Shown here in pieces: positions 1-6,340 of a DNA stretch of 6,495 bases (within the stretch, counting starts at the first letter, position 1; each line of letters begins with the position of its first letter). Below the pieces are notes generated by a model. The model made no database searches. It saw only the letters and a list, made by a program, of their open reading frames with translations, and was not told where the DNA came from. The stretch is from Paracoccaceae bacterium. Lineage in GTDB: Bacteria; Pseudomonadota; Alphaproteobacteria; Rhodobacterales; Rhodobacteraceae. The stretch lies in the NCBI GenBank assembly GCA_026709725.1, contig JAPOSK010000379.1, positions 1 to 6,495 of the forward strand, in the 5' to 3' direction. The translations under genes and the position numbers were made by a program.

Positions 1-73
1 TTTTCCTACTTGTTAAAACAGCCTTTTTGCCGAAATCGAAGAGGCAGACCCCCGAACCACGTATGATCACTTT

Positions 74-676
74 TTGAAAATGGCAATCAAGAGCACGGAT
101 CAGTTCTGTAAACAGTTGCTGGAAGACCAAATTGCCAAATTCATCACCAAGAATTGCACCTTTGCCCTGCCTCCCGAGTATCGCAGGGACCTGCTGACAG
201 ATGTTCACTCTGCAAAAGTTCAGGAAATGGATGCAACAGATGAAGACATCGATGGCGACGATGGGAATTCGGCGGACGGGAGTGAGGGTCACGCTCCCGA
301 TCCCGAGAAGGCTCTCTCAGAGTCTGAGGTATCTGCAATCGACGATCATCTTCGCTATGAATTGTACCGGAAGAACTATCTCGAACAGTACAATCTGTAT
401 CCTGCGCAAAGCGAAGTTGACGCAATCACGAAAGATGTCGACGGTGATGACCGCGAATCCGAAGAGAAAATGACCGAAGCCTATTATCAACTGTGCTGGG
501 ACCATTTCTTTGAACATCTTCAGAGACGATGCCTGATACAGGACAAATTTGTAACGTTTGATGAGTTGCGGGGTCTTGCTCAAGGTCATGACGGGGGATC
601 AGGTATTGACAGCTGGGCGTGGTCTCCGATTGAGAGGAATGGAGAAATGAATGAACACCCTGATACCAACAGTTGA
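74..676 (+). CDS. tig: Divergent trigger factor, C-terminal domain (5' part missing or frameshifted)
   Basis: This is probably the C-terminal chaperone domain of trigger factor, the ribosome-associated chaperone and prolyl isomerase. Residues 13-33 (KQLLED...FALP) fit the family pattern K-R-x-L-L-D...F-x-L-P. Residues 93-118 resemble the segment before the conserved T-x-E-E-V stretch, and 140-165 resemble the closing helix ending in V-T-x-x-E-L. The order tig-clpP-clpX is common in bacteria and supports the call. No FKBP-type isomerase or ribosome-binding domain is visible, because it would lie left of the window. The given start is a TTG without a Shine-Dalgarno; ATG at 80 is an alternative. 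The frame is open and looks protein-like from 17, but a TAA lies at 14-16, so the true protein may be frameshifted. Two acidic D-x-D-G-D-D motifs (residues 58-63 and 121-126) lie in linkers. The 3' end overlaps clpP by 26 bases. The domain assignment is an inference from motif pattern and gene order. Confidence 0.55.
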   Translation: MKMAIKSTDQFCKQLLEDQIAKFITKNCTFALPPEYRRDLLTDVHSAKVQEMDATDEDIDGDDGNSADGSEGHAPDPEKALSESEVSAIDDHLRYELYRKNYLEQYNLYPAQSEVDAITKDVDGDDRESEEKMTEAYYQLCWDHFFEHLQRRCLIQDKFVTFDELRGLAQGHDGGSGIDSWAWSPIERNGEMNEHPDTNS

Positions 677-1256
677 TGAACAGACACCGCGGGGTGAACG
701 GCGGTATGATATCTTCTCCCGCCTGCTCAAGGATCGCATCGTCTTTGTCTGCGGTGAAATCAATGAGCAGGTGTCAATGCTGGCGGTGGCCCAGATGCTC
801 TTCCTTGAGTCGGAAAACCCCAAAAAGGAAATCGCAATGTATATCAACAGCCCGGGTGGTGAAGTCGATTCGGGGTTGGCGATCTATGATGCCATGCAGT
901 ACATCTCGCCACCTGTCTCCACACTGGCCTTTGGCCGCGCCGCGTCCATGGGGGCCGTGCTGCTCGCCGGTGGCGCTGAGGGCAAGCGGTACGCGCTTCC
1001 GAACTGCTCCATCATGATCCATCAGTCCTTCGGCGGATTTCGGGGCCGCTTCAGCGATGTCACCATCCATTATGACCAAATGAAGGAGCGTGAAGAGTCC
1101 ATGTACGCCATACTCGCACGCCACACCCGAAAGACCGCAGCCGCTGTCAGGAAAGCCGTCAAGGCCGGTGACAACTACATGACTCCGGCCCAGGCTCTCG
1201 ACTGGGGTCTTGTTGATCACATCGTTGATCAGCGCCCGGATGCATCAGAAAAATGA
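651..1256 (+). CDS. clpP: ATP-dependent Clp protease proteolytic subunit ClpP
   Basis: ClpP is the cytoplasmic serine peptidase that forms a double heptameric barrel and degrades proteins delivered by ClpX or ClpA. The 201-residue protein has the whole fold: YINSPGG (oxyanion region, 64-70), catalytic Ser99 in GRAASMG, His124 in MIHQ, and Asp174 in GDNYM, with the family's usual spacing. The start is well fixed: an in-frame TGA (648-650) touches the ATG, and GGAG (641-644) lies six bases upstream. Aligned with E. coli ClpP, Thr3 falls at the first mature residue, so there is almost no propeptide. The handle segment after His124 reads [14 protein letters not shown] instead of the usual GQATDIEIH type, and the residues before Asp174 are Ala-Gly instead of an acidic residue plus Arg. 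The 5' end overlaps the trigger-factor reading frame, which suggests coupled expression. The identity is secure; the divergence is unusual. Confidence 0.97.
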   Translation: MNTLIPTVDEQTPRGERRYDIFSRLLKDRIVFVCGEINEQVSMLAVAQMLFLESENPKKEIAMYINSPGGEVDSGLAIYDAMQYISPPVSTLAFGRAASMGAVLLAGGAEGKRYALPNCSIMIHQSFGGFRGRFSDVTIHYDQMKEREESMYAILARHTRKTAAAVRKAVKAGDNYMTPAQALDWGLVDHIVDQRPDASEK

Positions 1257-1856
1257 AGGGTTGATGCATACGGCAAGTGCTGCCCGCGCTCCTGACTCGA
1301 TGACCCCCCGGTTCTCTTTGGGCGTGGCCAAAGCCGTGATGCCTTGGCCATGATGCCCTGCGGCTGATTCCCGGATCCAGTCCCCATCCGTCTCCGATTC
1401 TCCCGGGTATCCGTGATTCGATTCAGATCAGGGAGTCCATTCCAATCAGAGAGTTCCTCTCTATCTGATCCGTTGGGGCATGCCGTAAGGATGAGGTCAG
1501 AGGACCGTTTCAGCAAGGAGCCTGGTGCCAGCCCCGGACCCAATGGGGTGACCGTGTCCACCCGGTGGCGTCATGGCCCGGGCGGCGGTGCGGACCCGTG
1601 TCGCGGCGAACCATTCGGGAAACAGGGCGGATTTCGCCGGATCGCCGACTGAAACCCGATGTGATGTTTACGGATTGAAGATGATCAGTGACTTGCAGAT
1701 TTCCGAGTCCACCATACGGGGATCACACTCCAGCATCCCCAATCGGCGACCGAATGGCCTGAATCCGCGGCGGGCCCATCTCTCCCGGATTCCCGCTCCG
1801 CTGCGCCCACGCGTCCTCCATTTGGTTCAGCACCGGGACGGTTTTCGTGCCGGGAA

Positions 1857-1897
1857 TTGGGGTTTGTCGGAAAATGTCAATAAAAGTCGGATATATG
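1857..1897 (+). promoter_or_regulatory. Possible clpX promoter in the AT-rich patch
   Basis: This is the only clearly AT-rich patch in the clpP-clpX gap. TTGGGG (1857-1862), sixteen spacer bases and AATAAA (1879-1884) give a weak sigma-70-like pair, and TATATG (1892-1897) is a second possible -10. It would leave a clpX leader of roughly 150 bases. The matches are poor, so this is only a plausible location inferred from base composition. Confidence 0.22.
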
Positions 1898-1907
1898 AGA
1901 ATCGTGG

Positions 1908-1947
1908 CCGGTCAATTGGATCAGTTTTGCAATCCTGTGAATTCCGG
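1908..1947 (+). repeat. Nested interrupted inverted repeat in the clpX leader
   Basis: Three blocks pair in order: CCGG (1908-1911) with CCGG (1944-1947), AATT (1914-1917) with AATT (1940-1943), and GGAT (1918-1921) with ATCC (1932-1935). This gives twelve base pairs broken by a two-base bulge and a four-base asymmetric bulge, around a ten-base loop. It lies 107 bases before the clpX ATG. It could be an mRNA hairpin or an operator; with no T-run it is not a standard terminator. Chance structure is possible. Confidence 0.3.
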
Positions 1948-2042
1948 TTATGGGGTGGGTTGGGCGAAAAGACAAAGAGCGGAGATCGTCCCAATGCGCG
2001 CTTGAGTGCTCCGTGTGGCGTCAATCACGGCCTCAGAAAAAT

Positions 2043-2047
2043 GGAGG
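2043..2047 (+). promoter_or_regulatory. Ribosome binding site that fixes the clpX start
   Basis: GGAGG lies seven bases before the ATG at 2055. The same frame stays open upstream to 1950, but that extension is not ClpX-like, while the residues after 2055 lead straight into the ClpX zinc finger. The site therefore decides the start. Confidence 0.8.
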
Positions 2048-2054
2048 CAGGGTC

Positions 2055-3317
2055 ATGACAGACAAGACCAGGAAACCAAAAAACGAACTGGTCTGCTCCT
2101 TCTGCGGCAAGGGGCAGAAGGAGGTTCGCAAACTGATTGCCGGACCCAACGTGTATATGTGCGATGAGTGTGTTGATCTCTCGGTTGAAATCATTCGCCA
2201 GGAGACTGACAAGGATGAAACGAAATCACGCGCACAAATTCTGCCGCCCCAGGAAATCTATCGGGTCCTTGACGACTTCGTCGTTGGGCAGGAGCGTGCC
2301 AAGAAGATACTCGCAGTGGCCGTCTACAACCACTACAAACGTCTGGTTGCGCCGGAGATTGACAACTCGGTCGAACTGGCAAAATCCAATATCCTGCTCA
2401 TCGGACCGACAGGGTGCGGCAAGACATTGCTCGCGCAAACGCTGGCCCGGATTCTGGATGTCCCGTTCACCATGGCGGATGCAACGACCCTGACCGAGGC
2501 CGGGTATGTAGGTGAGGATGTTGAAAACATCATCCTCAAACTGCTGCAGACGACCGAGTACAATGTTGAACGGGCTGAGCACGGAATCGTCTATATTGAC
2601 GAACTCGACAAGATCACGCGCAAGACAAGCAACCCTTCGATCACAAGAGATGTGAGCGGTGAGGGTGTCCAGCAGGCCCTGCTCAAGATCATGGAGGGAT
2701 CGATTGCATCTGTCCCCCCGCGCGGCGGACGCAAGCACCCGCAGCAGGAATGCCTCCAGGTTGATACCACCAATATCCTGTTTATTTGCGGTGGCGCCTT
2801 TTCCGGTCTTGAGAAAGTCATCCAGCAACGGCGACGGCCGGCATCAATCGGTTTTGGAGCTGAGGTCCTTGATGCCGAGGAGGCTGGCATCGGTGATCTG
2901 TTGGTTGATGTCGAGCCCGAGGATTTGATGAAGTATGGCCTTATCCCGGAATTTGTCGGCCGCCTGCCGGTCGTCGCAACCCTTGATGAGCTGGGCGTGG
3001 AGGGCCTTGAGCGGGTCCTCACGGAACCAAAGAATGCGCTCGTCAAGCAGTTCCAGACTCTCTTTGGTCTTGATGGCGTGAAGCTGACCTTCACCGAATC
3101 GGCCATCAAGGCCATCGCCGAGAAAGCGCGGGATCTCAAGACGGGTGCACGCGGGTTGCGGTCGATTTTAGAGAATATCCTGCTTGATGTGATGTTCGAG
3201 ATGCCGCTGATCGAATCGCTTGATGAGGTGATCGTCAGCGACGAGGTTGTCAAGAATGATGCCAAGCCACTCCTTGTCCATTCCGACCTCAAGTCGGATG
3301 CCGGTGCAGCATCCTGA
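2055..3317 (+). CDS. clpX: ATP-dependent Clp protease ATP-binding subunit ClpX
   Basis: ClpX is the hexameric AAA+ unfoldase that recognises tagged or regulated proteins and threads them into ClpP. The 420-residue length is normal for the family. The N-terminal C4 zinc finger has Cys14, Cys17, Cys36 and Cys39. The AAA+ core has Walker A GPTGCGKT (117-124), the GYVG pore loop (150-153), Walker B with Asp182-Glu183, the RKH pore loop (226-228), the IGF loop that docks on ClpP (265-267), an arginine finger in VGRLP (Arg303) and sensor 2 in GARGLR (364-369). All expected functional residues are present, so the protein should be active. It is separated from clpP by 798 bp and probably has its own promoter. 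The usual neighbour lon does not follow; the next gene on this strand is an NDUFA12 homologue. Confidence 0.98.
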   Translation: MTDKTRKPKNELVCSFCGKGQKEVRKLIAGPNVYMCDECVDLSVEIIRQETDKDETKSRAQILPPQEIYRVLDDFVVGQERAKKILAVAVYNHYKRLVAPEIDNSVELAKSNILLIGPTGCGKTLLAQTLARILDVPFTMADATTLTEAGYVGEDVENIILKLLQTTEYNVERAEHGIVYIDELDKITRKTSNPSITRDVSGEGVQQALLKIMEGSIASVPPRGGRKHPQQECLQVDTTNILFICGGAFSGLEKVIQQRRRPASIGFGAEVLDAEEAGIGDLLVDVEPEDLMKYGLIPEFVGRLPVVATLDELGVEGLERVLTEPKNALVKQFQTLFGLDGVKLTFTESAIKAIAEKARDLKTGARGLRSILENILLDVMFEMPLIESLDEVIVSDEVVKNDAKPLLVHSDLKSDAGAAS

Positions 3318-3341
3318 TGCACAGACAGCCGGAATTGTGCA
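3318..3341 (+). repeat. Small inverted repeat directly after the clpX stop
   Basis: TGCACA (3318-3323) and TGTGCA (3336-3341) are a perfect six-base inverted repeat around a twelve-base loop, starting at the base after the clpX stop codon. It could form a short hairpin at the end of the clpX message. No T-run follows, so it is at best a weak or Rho-assisted end or an mRNA-stabilising structure. The rest of the 69-base gap before the next gene shows no clear promoter. Confidence 0.25.
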
Positions 3342-3386
3342 AGTGAGCAGGAGTCGGTCATTGGCACCGGAGGATGCACGGATAGA

Positions 3387-3782
3387 GTGATAAAACTTGT
3401 CAAACATATGATAACCTGGTGGGATTCCCAGACATTGGGAACCCGGATATTTACATGGTTGCGCGGGGTTCGTGTCGGTGAGGATGAGGATGGCAACATC
3501 TACTATTCGACTGCGGACGGGCAACGGCGCTGGGTGATCTACAATGGACCCATTGAAGCCAGCCGGGTCTCGCCCGAGTGGCATGGCTGGCTGCACCATA
3601 CATTTGCCAATCCACCCTCGGACGATCCGCTGCCCCGCTACACATGGCAGGCTCCGCATGTGGAAAATCTGACGGGAACCGAGGGTGCCTACGTTCCTCC
3701 GGGGTCTCTGCGCAATCCGGAGCGGCGCCGGCGTGCCGATTACGAGGCCTGGGATCCCGATGCAGAAGGTGGTGCAGGGTGA
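3387..3782 (+). CDS. NADH:ubiquinone oxidoreductase accessory subunit, NDUFA12 (B17.2) family
   Basis: This is the alphaproteobacterial homologue of mitochondrial complex I accessory subunit NDUFA12, expected on the cytoplasmic side of the membrane arm-peripheral arm junction of NADH dehydrogenase. Family hallmarks are TWW (10-12), LGTRIFTW (17-24), the VGEDEDGNIYY stretch (30-40), RWVIYNG (48-54), EASRV (57-61), PEWHGWLHH (63-71), and the C-terminal YVPPGS with DYEAWDP. The length of 131 residues is normal. The start is GTG; the residues before the first ATG (3408) match the usual N-terminus, so GTG is preferred. GGAGGA at 3369-3374 is rather far (twelve bases), so initiation may be modest. 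The stop overlaps the GTG of the next gene in GTGA (3779-3782), which implies translational coupling. The gene stands apart from any nuo operon here, as is usual. Confidence 0.95.
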   Translation: MIKLVKHMITWWDSQTLGTRIFTWLRGVRVGEDEDGNIYYSTADGQRRWVIYNGPIEASRVSPEWHGWLHHTFANPPSDDPLPRYTWQAPHVENLTGTEGAYVPPGSLRNPERRRRADYEAWDPDAEGGAG

Positions 3783-4213
3783 CAGAAAGTCGAATCGAAG
3801 CCCTGATCGGCGTTGCGGTTCTGATCGCTGCTGCCACTTTTCTATCGATGATGCTCCGCGTCTCCCCCGAGCATTCGGGTGATGGGACCTATGCGTTGGT
3901 TGCCGAGTTCACCTCGGCGCAGGGAATCTCTGTCGGGACAGAAGTCCGCATGGCCGGCATCATCATCGGTTCGGTCCGCGGGATGAGCATCAACACCCAG
4001 ACCTACAAGGCGGATGTGACAATGGAGATCACCGATGGCATTGAGATTTTTGAGGACAGCGTGGTCAAGGTCAGCAGCAATGGCCTGCTCGGCGATGCCT
4101 ATATCAGCATCCAGCAGGGCATAATTCCGATCGCCCTTGAGAGCGGGGACCGGATCGTTGACACCCAGGGTCGCATTGACCTCATCGATGCGCTTGTCGA
4201 GTTTGTCAACTGA
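3779..4213 (+). CDS. mlaD: MlaD-type outer-membrane lipid asymmetry protein (MCE domain)
   Basis: This is a 144-residue inner-membrane-anchored protein of the MCE family, the periplasmic lipid-binding ring of the Mla phospholipid transport system. A single hydrophobic segment (about residues 8-26) after a short charged N-terminus is the anchor. The MCE domain runs from about Tyr38 to Gln113 and includes ALVAEF, the VGTEVRMAGI stretch (52-61) with the G-x-V strand after it, and LLGDAYISI (103-111), equivalent to the family's LLG-x-x-Y-V-x-I. The C-terminal DTQGRIDLIDAL resembles other alphaproteobacterial MlaD-like tails. The start is GTG inside the GTGA overlap with the NDUFA12 stop, with AAGGTGG (3767-3773) upstream. 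The frame is open further left, but that part lies within the NDUFA12 gene and is not MCE-like. No mlaE, mlaF, mlaB or mlaC is next to it, so partners must be elsewhere. Confidence 0.9.
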   Translation: MTESRIEALIGVAVLIAAATFLSMMLRVSPEHSGDGTYALVAEFTSAQGISVGTEVRMAGIIIGSVRGMSINTQTYKADVTMEITDGIEIFEDSVVKVSSNGLLGDAYISIQQGIIPIALESGDRIVDTQGRIDLIDALVEFVN

Positions 4214-4235
4214 CGGTCGATGACACGGAGTCAGT
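4209..4235. terminator. Weak candidate hairpin between convergent mlaD and aat
   Basis: ACTGAC (4209-4214) and GTCAGT (4230-4235) form a perfect six-base inverted repeat that spans both stop codons in the 17 bp convergent gap. It could act on both transcripts. It is short, has a fifteen-base loop and no T-run on either side, so it is not a textbook intrinsic terminator. Confidence 0.2.
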
Positions 4236-4890
4236 CTTCGCCGAGGATCGCTTTGCCGCTCTGCGGCAGGGGGCGTGACAGAAAGTCAGTCCCTGGCCTG
4301 TCAATGCAGGGCACAAGCAGGTCAAGATAGGTCTGGCGCGGGATTGCAATGCCGCCGAGTGATGCAAGATGCGGGGTTGGATACTGGGTATCAAGAAGCA
4401 TGAATCCGGTGGCGTTGAGGTGGTGCATGAGATTGGCCAGGGCAACCTTTGATCCATCGGCGCGGGTTGAGACCATGCTCTCGCCAAAAAAGACGGCTCC
4501 AATGGCGACACCGTAGAGGCCGCCCGCAAACGAATCGCTCTCCCAGACCTCAATGGAATGGGCATGACCGCTCTCATGCAGGCGCAGATAGATTTGCTGA
4601 ATCGCCGGACTGATCCAGGTTGAAGGGCGGCTGGCGCATGCGCTGATGACGCCGGGAAAATCACGGTTGATGGTGGCATGGTAGCAATCGGAGCGGATTC
4701 GGCGGGCAAGGCGGCGCGAGATGCGCATCCCGCCGATCAGGAAGACGCCCCGCGGGTCAGGGTTTTGCCAGGTGACCTGATCAGCATTGTCCTGATCACC
4801 CATCATGAACCAGCCGTGTCGATAACCGTAAAGGATGAGATCAATTGTCTGGTCGCTGATGGGGAGTGAGCGGCTCCCGGGGGGTAACAT
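4231..4890 (-). CDS. aat: Leucyl/phenylalanyl-tRNA-protein transferase
   Basis: Aat transfers Leu or Phe from aminoacyl-tRNA to the N-terminal Arg or Lys of proteins, creating N-degrons that ClpS delivers to ClpAP. The 219-residue protein shows the family order: YRHGWFMM (23-30), PRGVF (46-50), ISRRLARRI (57-65), TWISPAI (91-97), HAHSIEVW (109-116), GGLYGVAIG (123-131), FFGESMVS (134-141), LLDTQ (165-169) and ASLGG (176-180). Glu137, Asp167 and Gln169 match the E. coli catalytic-site residues Glu156, Asp186 and Gln188 with identical spacing. The start at 4890 is preferred over an upstream one at 4995: AGGA (complement of 4899-4902) lies eight bases before it, and the longer version would run 96 bases into accC without Aat-like sequence. 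It begins four bases after the accC stop, so both are surely co-transcribed. The segment before TWI is slightly shorter than usual. Confidence 0.96.
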   Translation of the reverse strand: MLPPGSRSLPISDQTIDLILYGYRHGWFMMGDQDNADQVTWQNPDPRGVFLIGGMRISRRLARRIRSDCYHATINRDFPGVISACASRPSTWISPAIQQIYLRLHESGHAHSIEVWESDSFAGGLYGVAIGAVFFGESMVSTRADGSKVALANLMHHLNATGFMLLDTQYPTPHLASLGGIAIPRQTYLDLLVPCIDRPGTDFLSRPLPQSGKAILGED

Positions 4891-4894
4891 GCAA

Positions 4895-6250
4895 TCAGTC
4901 CTGCCAGGTTTCCACCCATTGCTCAAGCCAGCGGGTGTTGTAGGTACTGGAGGTGAACTCGTCCGTCTCAAGCAGTCGCATGAAGAGCGGTACATTGGTT
5001 CTGTTCGGATGGATGATCAACTCGGAGAGTGCGCGACGCATTCGGGCTGTGCAGGTTGCCCGATCCTTGCCGGACACGAGAATCTTGCCGATCATGCTGT
5101 CGTAGTTGGACGGAATCGTGTAACCGCTGTAGAGGGCTGAATCGACACGGACACCGGGACCGCCCGGAGCATGGTAGAGAGCCACGCGACCGGGCTGGGG
5201 CAGGAATTGCGGGACGGATTCCGCATTGATCCGCACTTCGATTGCATGTCCCCCTGCCTTGATATCGGCCTGTTTGCGGCTGAGGGGCAGACCGGCAGCA
5301 ATGCGCAGCTGTTCCTCGACAAGATCAATGCCATAGACGAGTTCAGTGACAGGATGCTCAACCTGCAGCCGGGTGTTCATTTCGATGAAATACATCGAAT
5401 TATCCTGATAGAGAAACTCAATGGTACCGGCCCCGGCGTAGCCGAGCTGGGCAGCGGTTCTGGCGCTCAGGGTACAGATGGTCTCGCGGACAGTGTCGCT
5501 GAGTACAGGACTCGGGGCCTCTTCCAGGAGTTTTTGCTGCCGACGCTGCAGTGAGCAGTCCCGTTCACCAAAATGAACAGCATTCCCCTTGCCGTCACCG
5601 AAAACCTGGATTTCGATATGGCGTCCGTTGTCGAGGTACTTTTCGAGATAGACCTCCGGATTCCCGAAGGCTGCCAGTGCCTCCTGCTGGCCTGAAAGAA
5701 ACGCTGATTCAAACTCCGCTTCTGAATTGGCCAGCTTCATACCCCGGCCACCCCCGCCGGCACTTGCCTTGATGAAGACAGGATAGCCGAGCTCTCCCGC
5801 CAAAGCCATGGCATTGTCAAGGGAATCCAGGCTTTCACCTGAACCGGGAACGCAGGGGACACCAAGTGCCAGCATCGTCTCCTTGGCCCGACGTTTGTCA
5901 CCCATGATCCGGATGTGTTCAGCTGATGGGCCGATGAATGTGATGCCCTGCTCTGCGACATGTTCTGCGAATTCGGCGTTTTCAGACAGAAAACCATAGC
6001 CCGGATGGATGGCTTCAGCACCGGTGACAAGCGCAGCCGAGATTATGGCCGCGTCGTTCAGATAACTTTCCCTGTTTCCCGGCCCCCGCGGCGGACCGAT
6101 GCAGACGGTTTCATCGGCCAGGCGGGCATGCATGGCGTCCTGGTCCACTGTCGTGTGGACTGCGACAGTGGCAATCCCCAACTCACGGCAGGTCCGGATG
6201 ATACGGAGAGCGATCTCACCCCGATTGGCGATCAGAATTTTGGAGAACAT
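4895..6250 (-). CDS. accC: Acetyl-CoA carboxylase, biotin carboxylase subunit
   Basis: AccC carboxylates the biotin on AccB using ATP and bicarbonate, the first half-reaction of malonyl-CoA synthesis for fatty acids. The 451-residue length matches the E. coli enzyme (449). N-terminal KILIANRGEIALRI is followed by HPGYGFLSEN (82-91), Lys119 in MGDK, Lys161 before the glycine-rich ATP loop ASAGGGGRGM (162-171), His211 in RHIEIQV, the RDCSLQRRQQK loop (230-240), and Glu278, Glu290, Asn292, Arg294 and Glu298 in the metal and active site (IEMNTRLQVEHP), with Arg340 in EVRINAE. All correspond to E. coli active-site residues shifted by two or three. An in-frame TGA (complement of 6260-6262) lies nine bases upstream of the ATG, which fixes the start. 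No clear Shine-Dalgarno is visible. It lies 90 bases after accB and four bases before aat. Confidence 0.98.
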   Translation of the reverse strand: MFSKILIANRGEIALRIIRTCRELGIATVAVHTTVDQDAMHARLADETVCIGPPRGPGNRESYLNDAAIISAALVTGAEAIHPGYGFLSENAEFAEHVAEQGITFIGPSAEHIRIMGDKRRAKETMLALGVPCVPGSGESLDSLDNAMALAGELGYPVFIKASAGGGGRGMKLANSEAEFESAFLSGQQEALAAFGNPEVYLEKYLDNGRHIEIQVFGDGKGNAVHFGERDCSLQRRQQKLLEEAPSPVLSDTVRETICTLSARTAAQLGYAGAGTIEFLYQDNSMYFIEMNTRLQVEHPVTELVYGIDLVEEQLRIAAGLPLSRKQADIKAGGHAIEVRINAESVPQFLPQPGRVALYHAPGGPGVRVDSALYSGYTIPSNYDSMIGKILVSGKDRATCTARMRRALSELIIHPNRTNVPLFMRLLETDEFTSSTYNTRWLEQWVETWQD

Positions 6251-6301
6251 GGATGACGATCAACTGTGTATTGCAGAGACACCGGCAGATGTGGATGTGT
6301 C

Positions 6302-6320
6302 GACATCAGGCCGGGATGTC
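6302..6320 (-). repeat. Inverted repeat in the accB-accC spacer
   Basis: GACATC (6302-6307) and GATGTC (6315-6320) are a perfect six-base inverted repeat around a seven-base loop. A competing pairing joins TGTGGA (6290-6295) with TCCACA (6319-6324). Either could form a small hairpin in the accB-accC message. The 90-base spacer otherwise has no visible gene or promoter. Confidence 0.3.
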
Positions 6321-6340
6321 CACAGTGAACACAATCATGA

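Larger units (their letters stand above)
1257..2054. other. 798 bp clpP-clpX intergenic region without a convincing gene
   Basis: No believable gene is visible here. Open frames exist on both strands (1573-2058 plus, 1413-1652 plus, 1229-1561 minus), but their translations are rich in Arg, Ser, Pro and Asn, show no domain or hydrophobic pattern, and look like chance openings in GC-rich DNA. No tRNA-like T-loop was found, nor a transposase fragment or clear terminal inverted repeats. The left half is C- and G-rich and carries a short repeat around 1325-1357 (TGGCCA...TGATGCC twice). The right half has several small inverted repeats (1718-1740, 1761-1792, 1833-1853, 1908-1947) and an AT-rich patch at about 1863-1899, the best place for a clpX promoter. 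No terminator with a T-run was seen after clpP. Confidence 0.6.

Noticed and set aside
606..634. Perfect TTGACA (606-611) as a clpP promoter
   Set aside because: No acceptable -10 hexamer lies 15-19 bases downstream, and the site is inside the trigger factor coding frame.
1229..1561. 110-codon minus-strand open frame overlapping the clpP 3' end
   Set aside because: Low-complexity Gly/Ser/Arg-rich translation with no motif, and it overlaps a secure gene.
1718..1792. Inverted repeats GGGGAT/ATCCCC (1718-1740) and GAATCCG/CGGATTC (1761-1792) as regulatory elements
   Set aside because: Six- and seven-base stems with long loops are close to chance expectation in a spacer of this length; mentioned in the spacer entry only.
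1833..1853. CCGGGACG / CGTGCCGG hairpin as a terminator
   Set aside because: It has an internal G-G mismatch and no T-run; stems of this size are expected by chance in 800 bp of GC-rich DNA.
1573..2058. 161-codon open frame on the plus strand ending in an ATGA overlap with the clpX start
   Set aside because: The translation is rich in Arg, Ser, Asn and Pro, has no recognisable domain or hydrophobic pattern, and no good ribosome binding site. It looks like a chance opening in GC-rich DNA.
2171..2194. Candidate anomaly in ClpX Walker A (Cys in GPTGCGKT)
   Set aside because: Cys at this position is common in alphaproteobacterial ClpX, so it is not a defect; the motif itself is at residues 117-124.
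2591..3499. 302-codon minus-strand open frame opposite clpX
   Set aside because: Serine- and arginine-rich shadow of the clpX coding frame; clpX is supported by every family motif.
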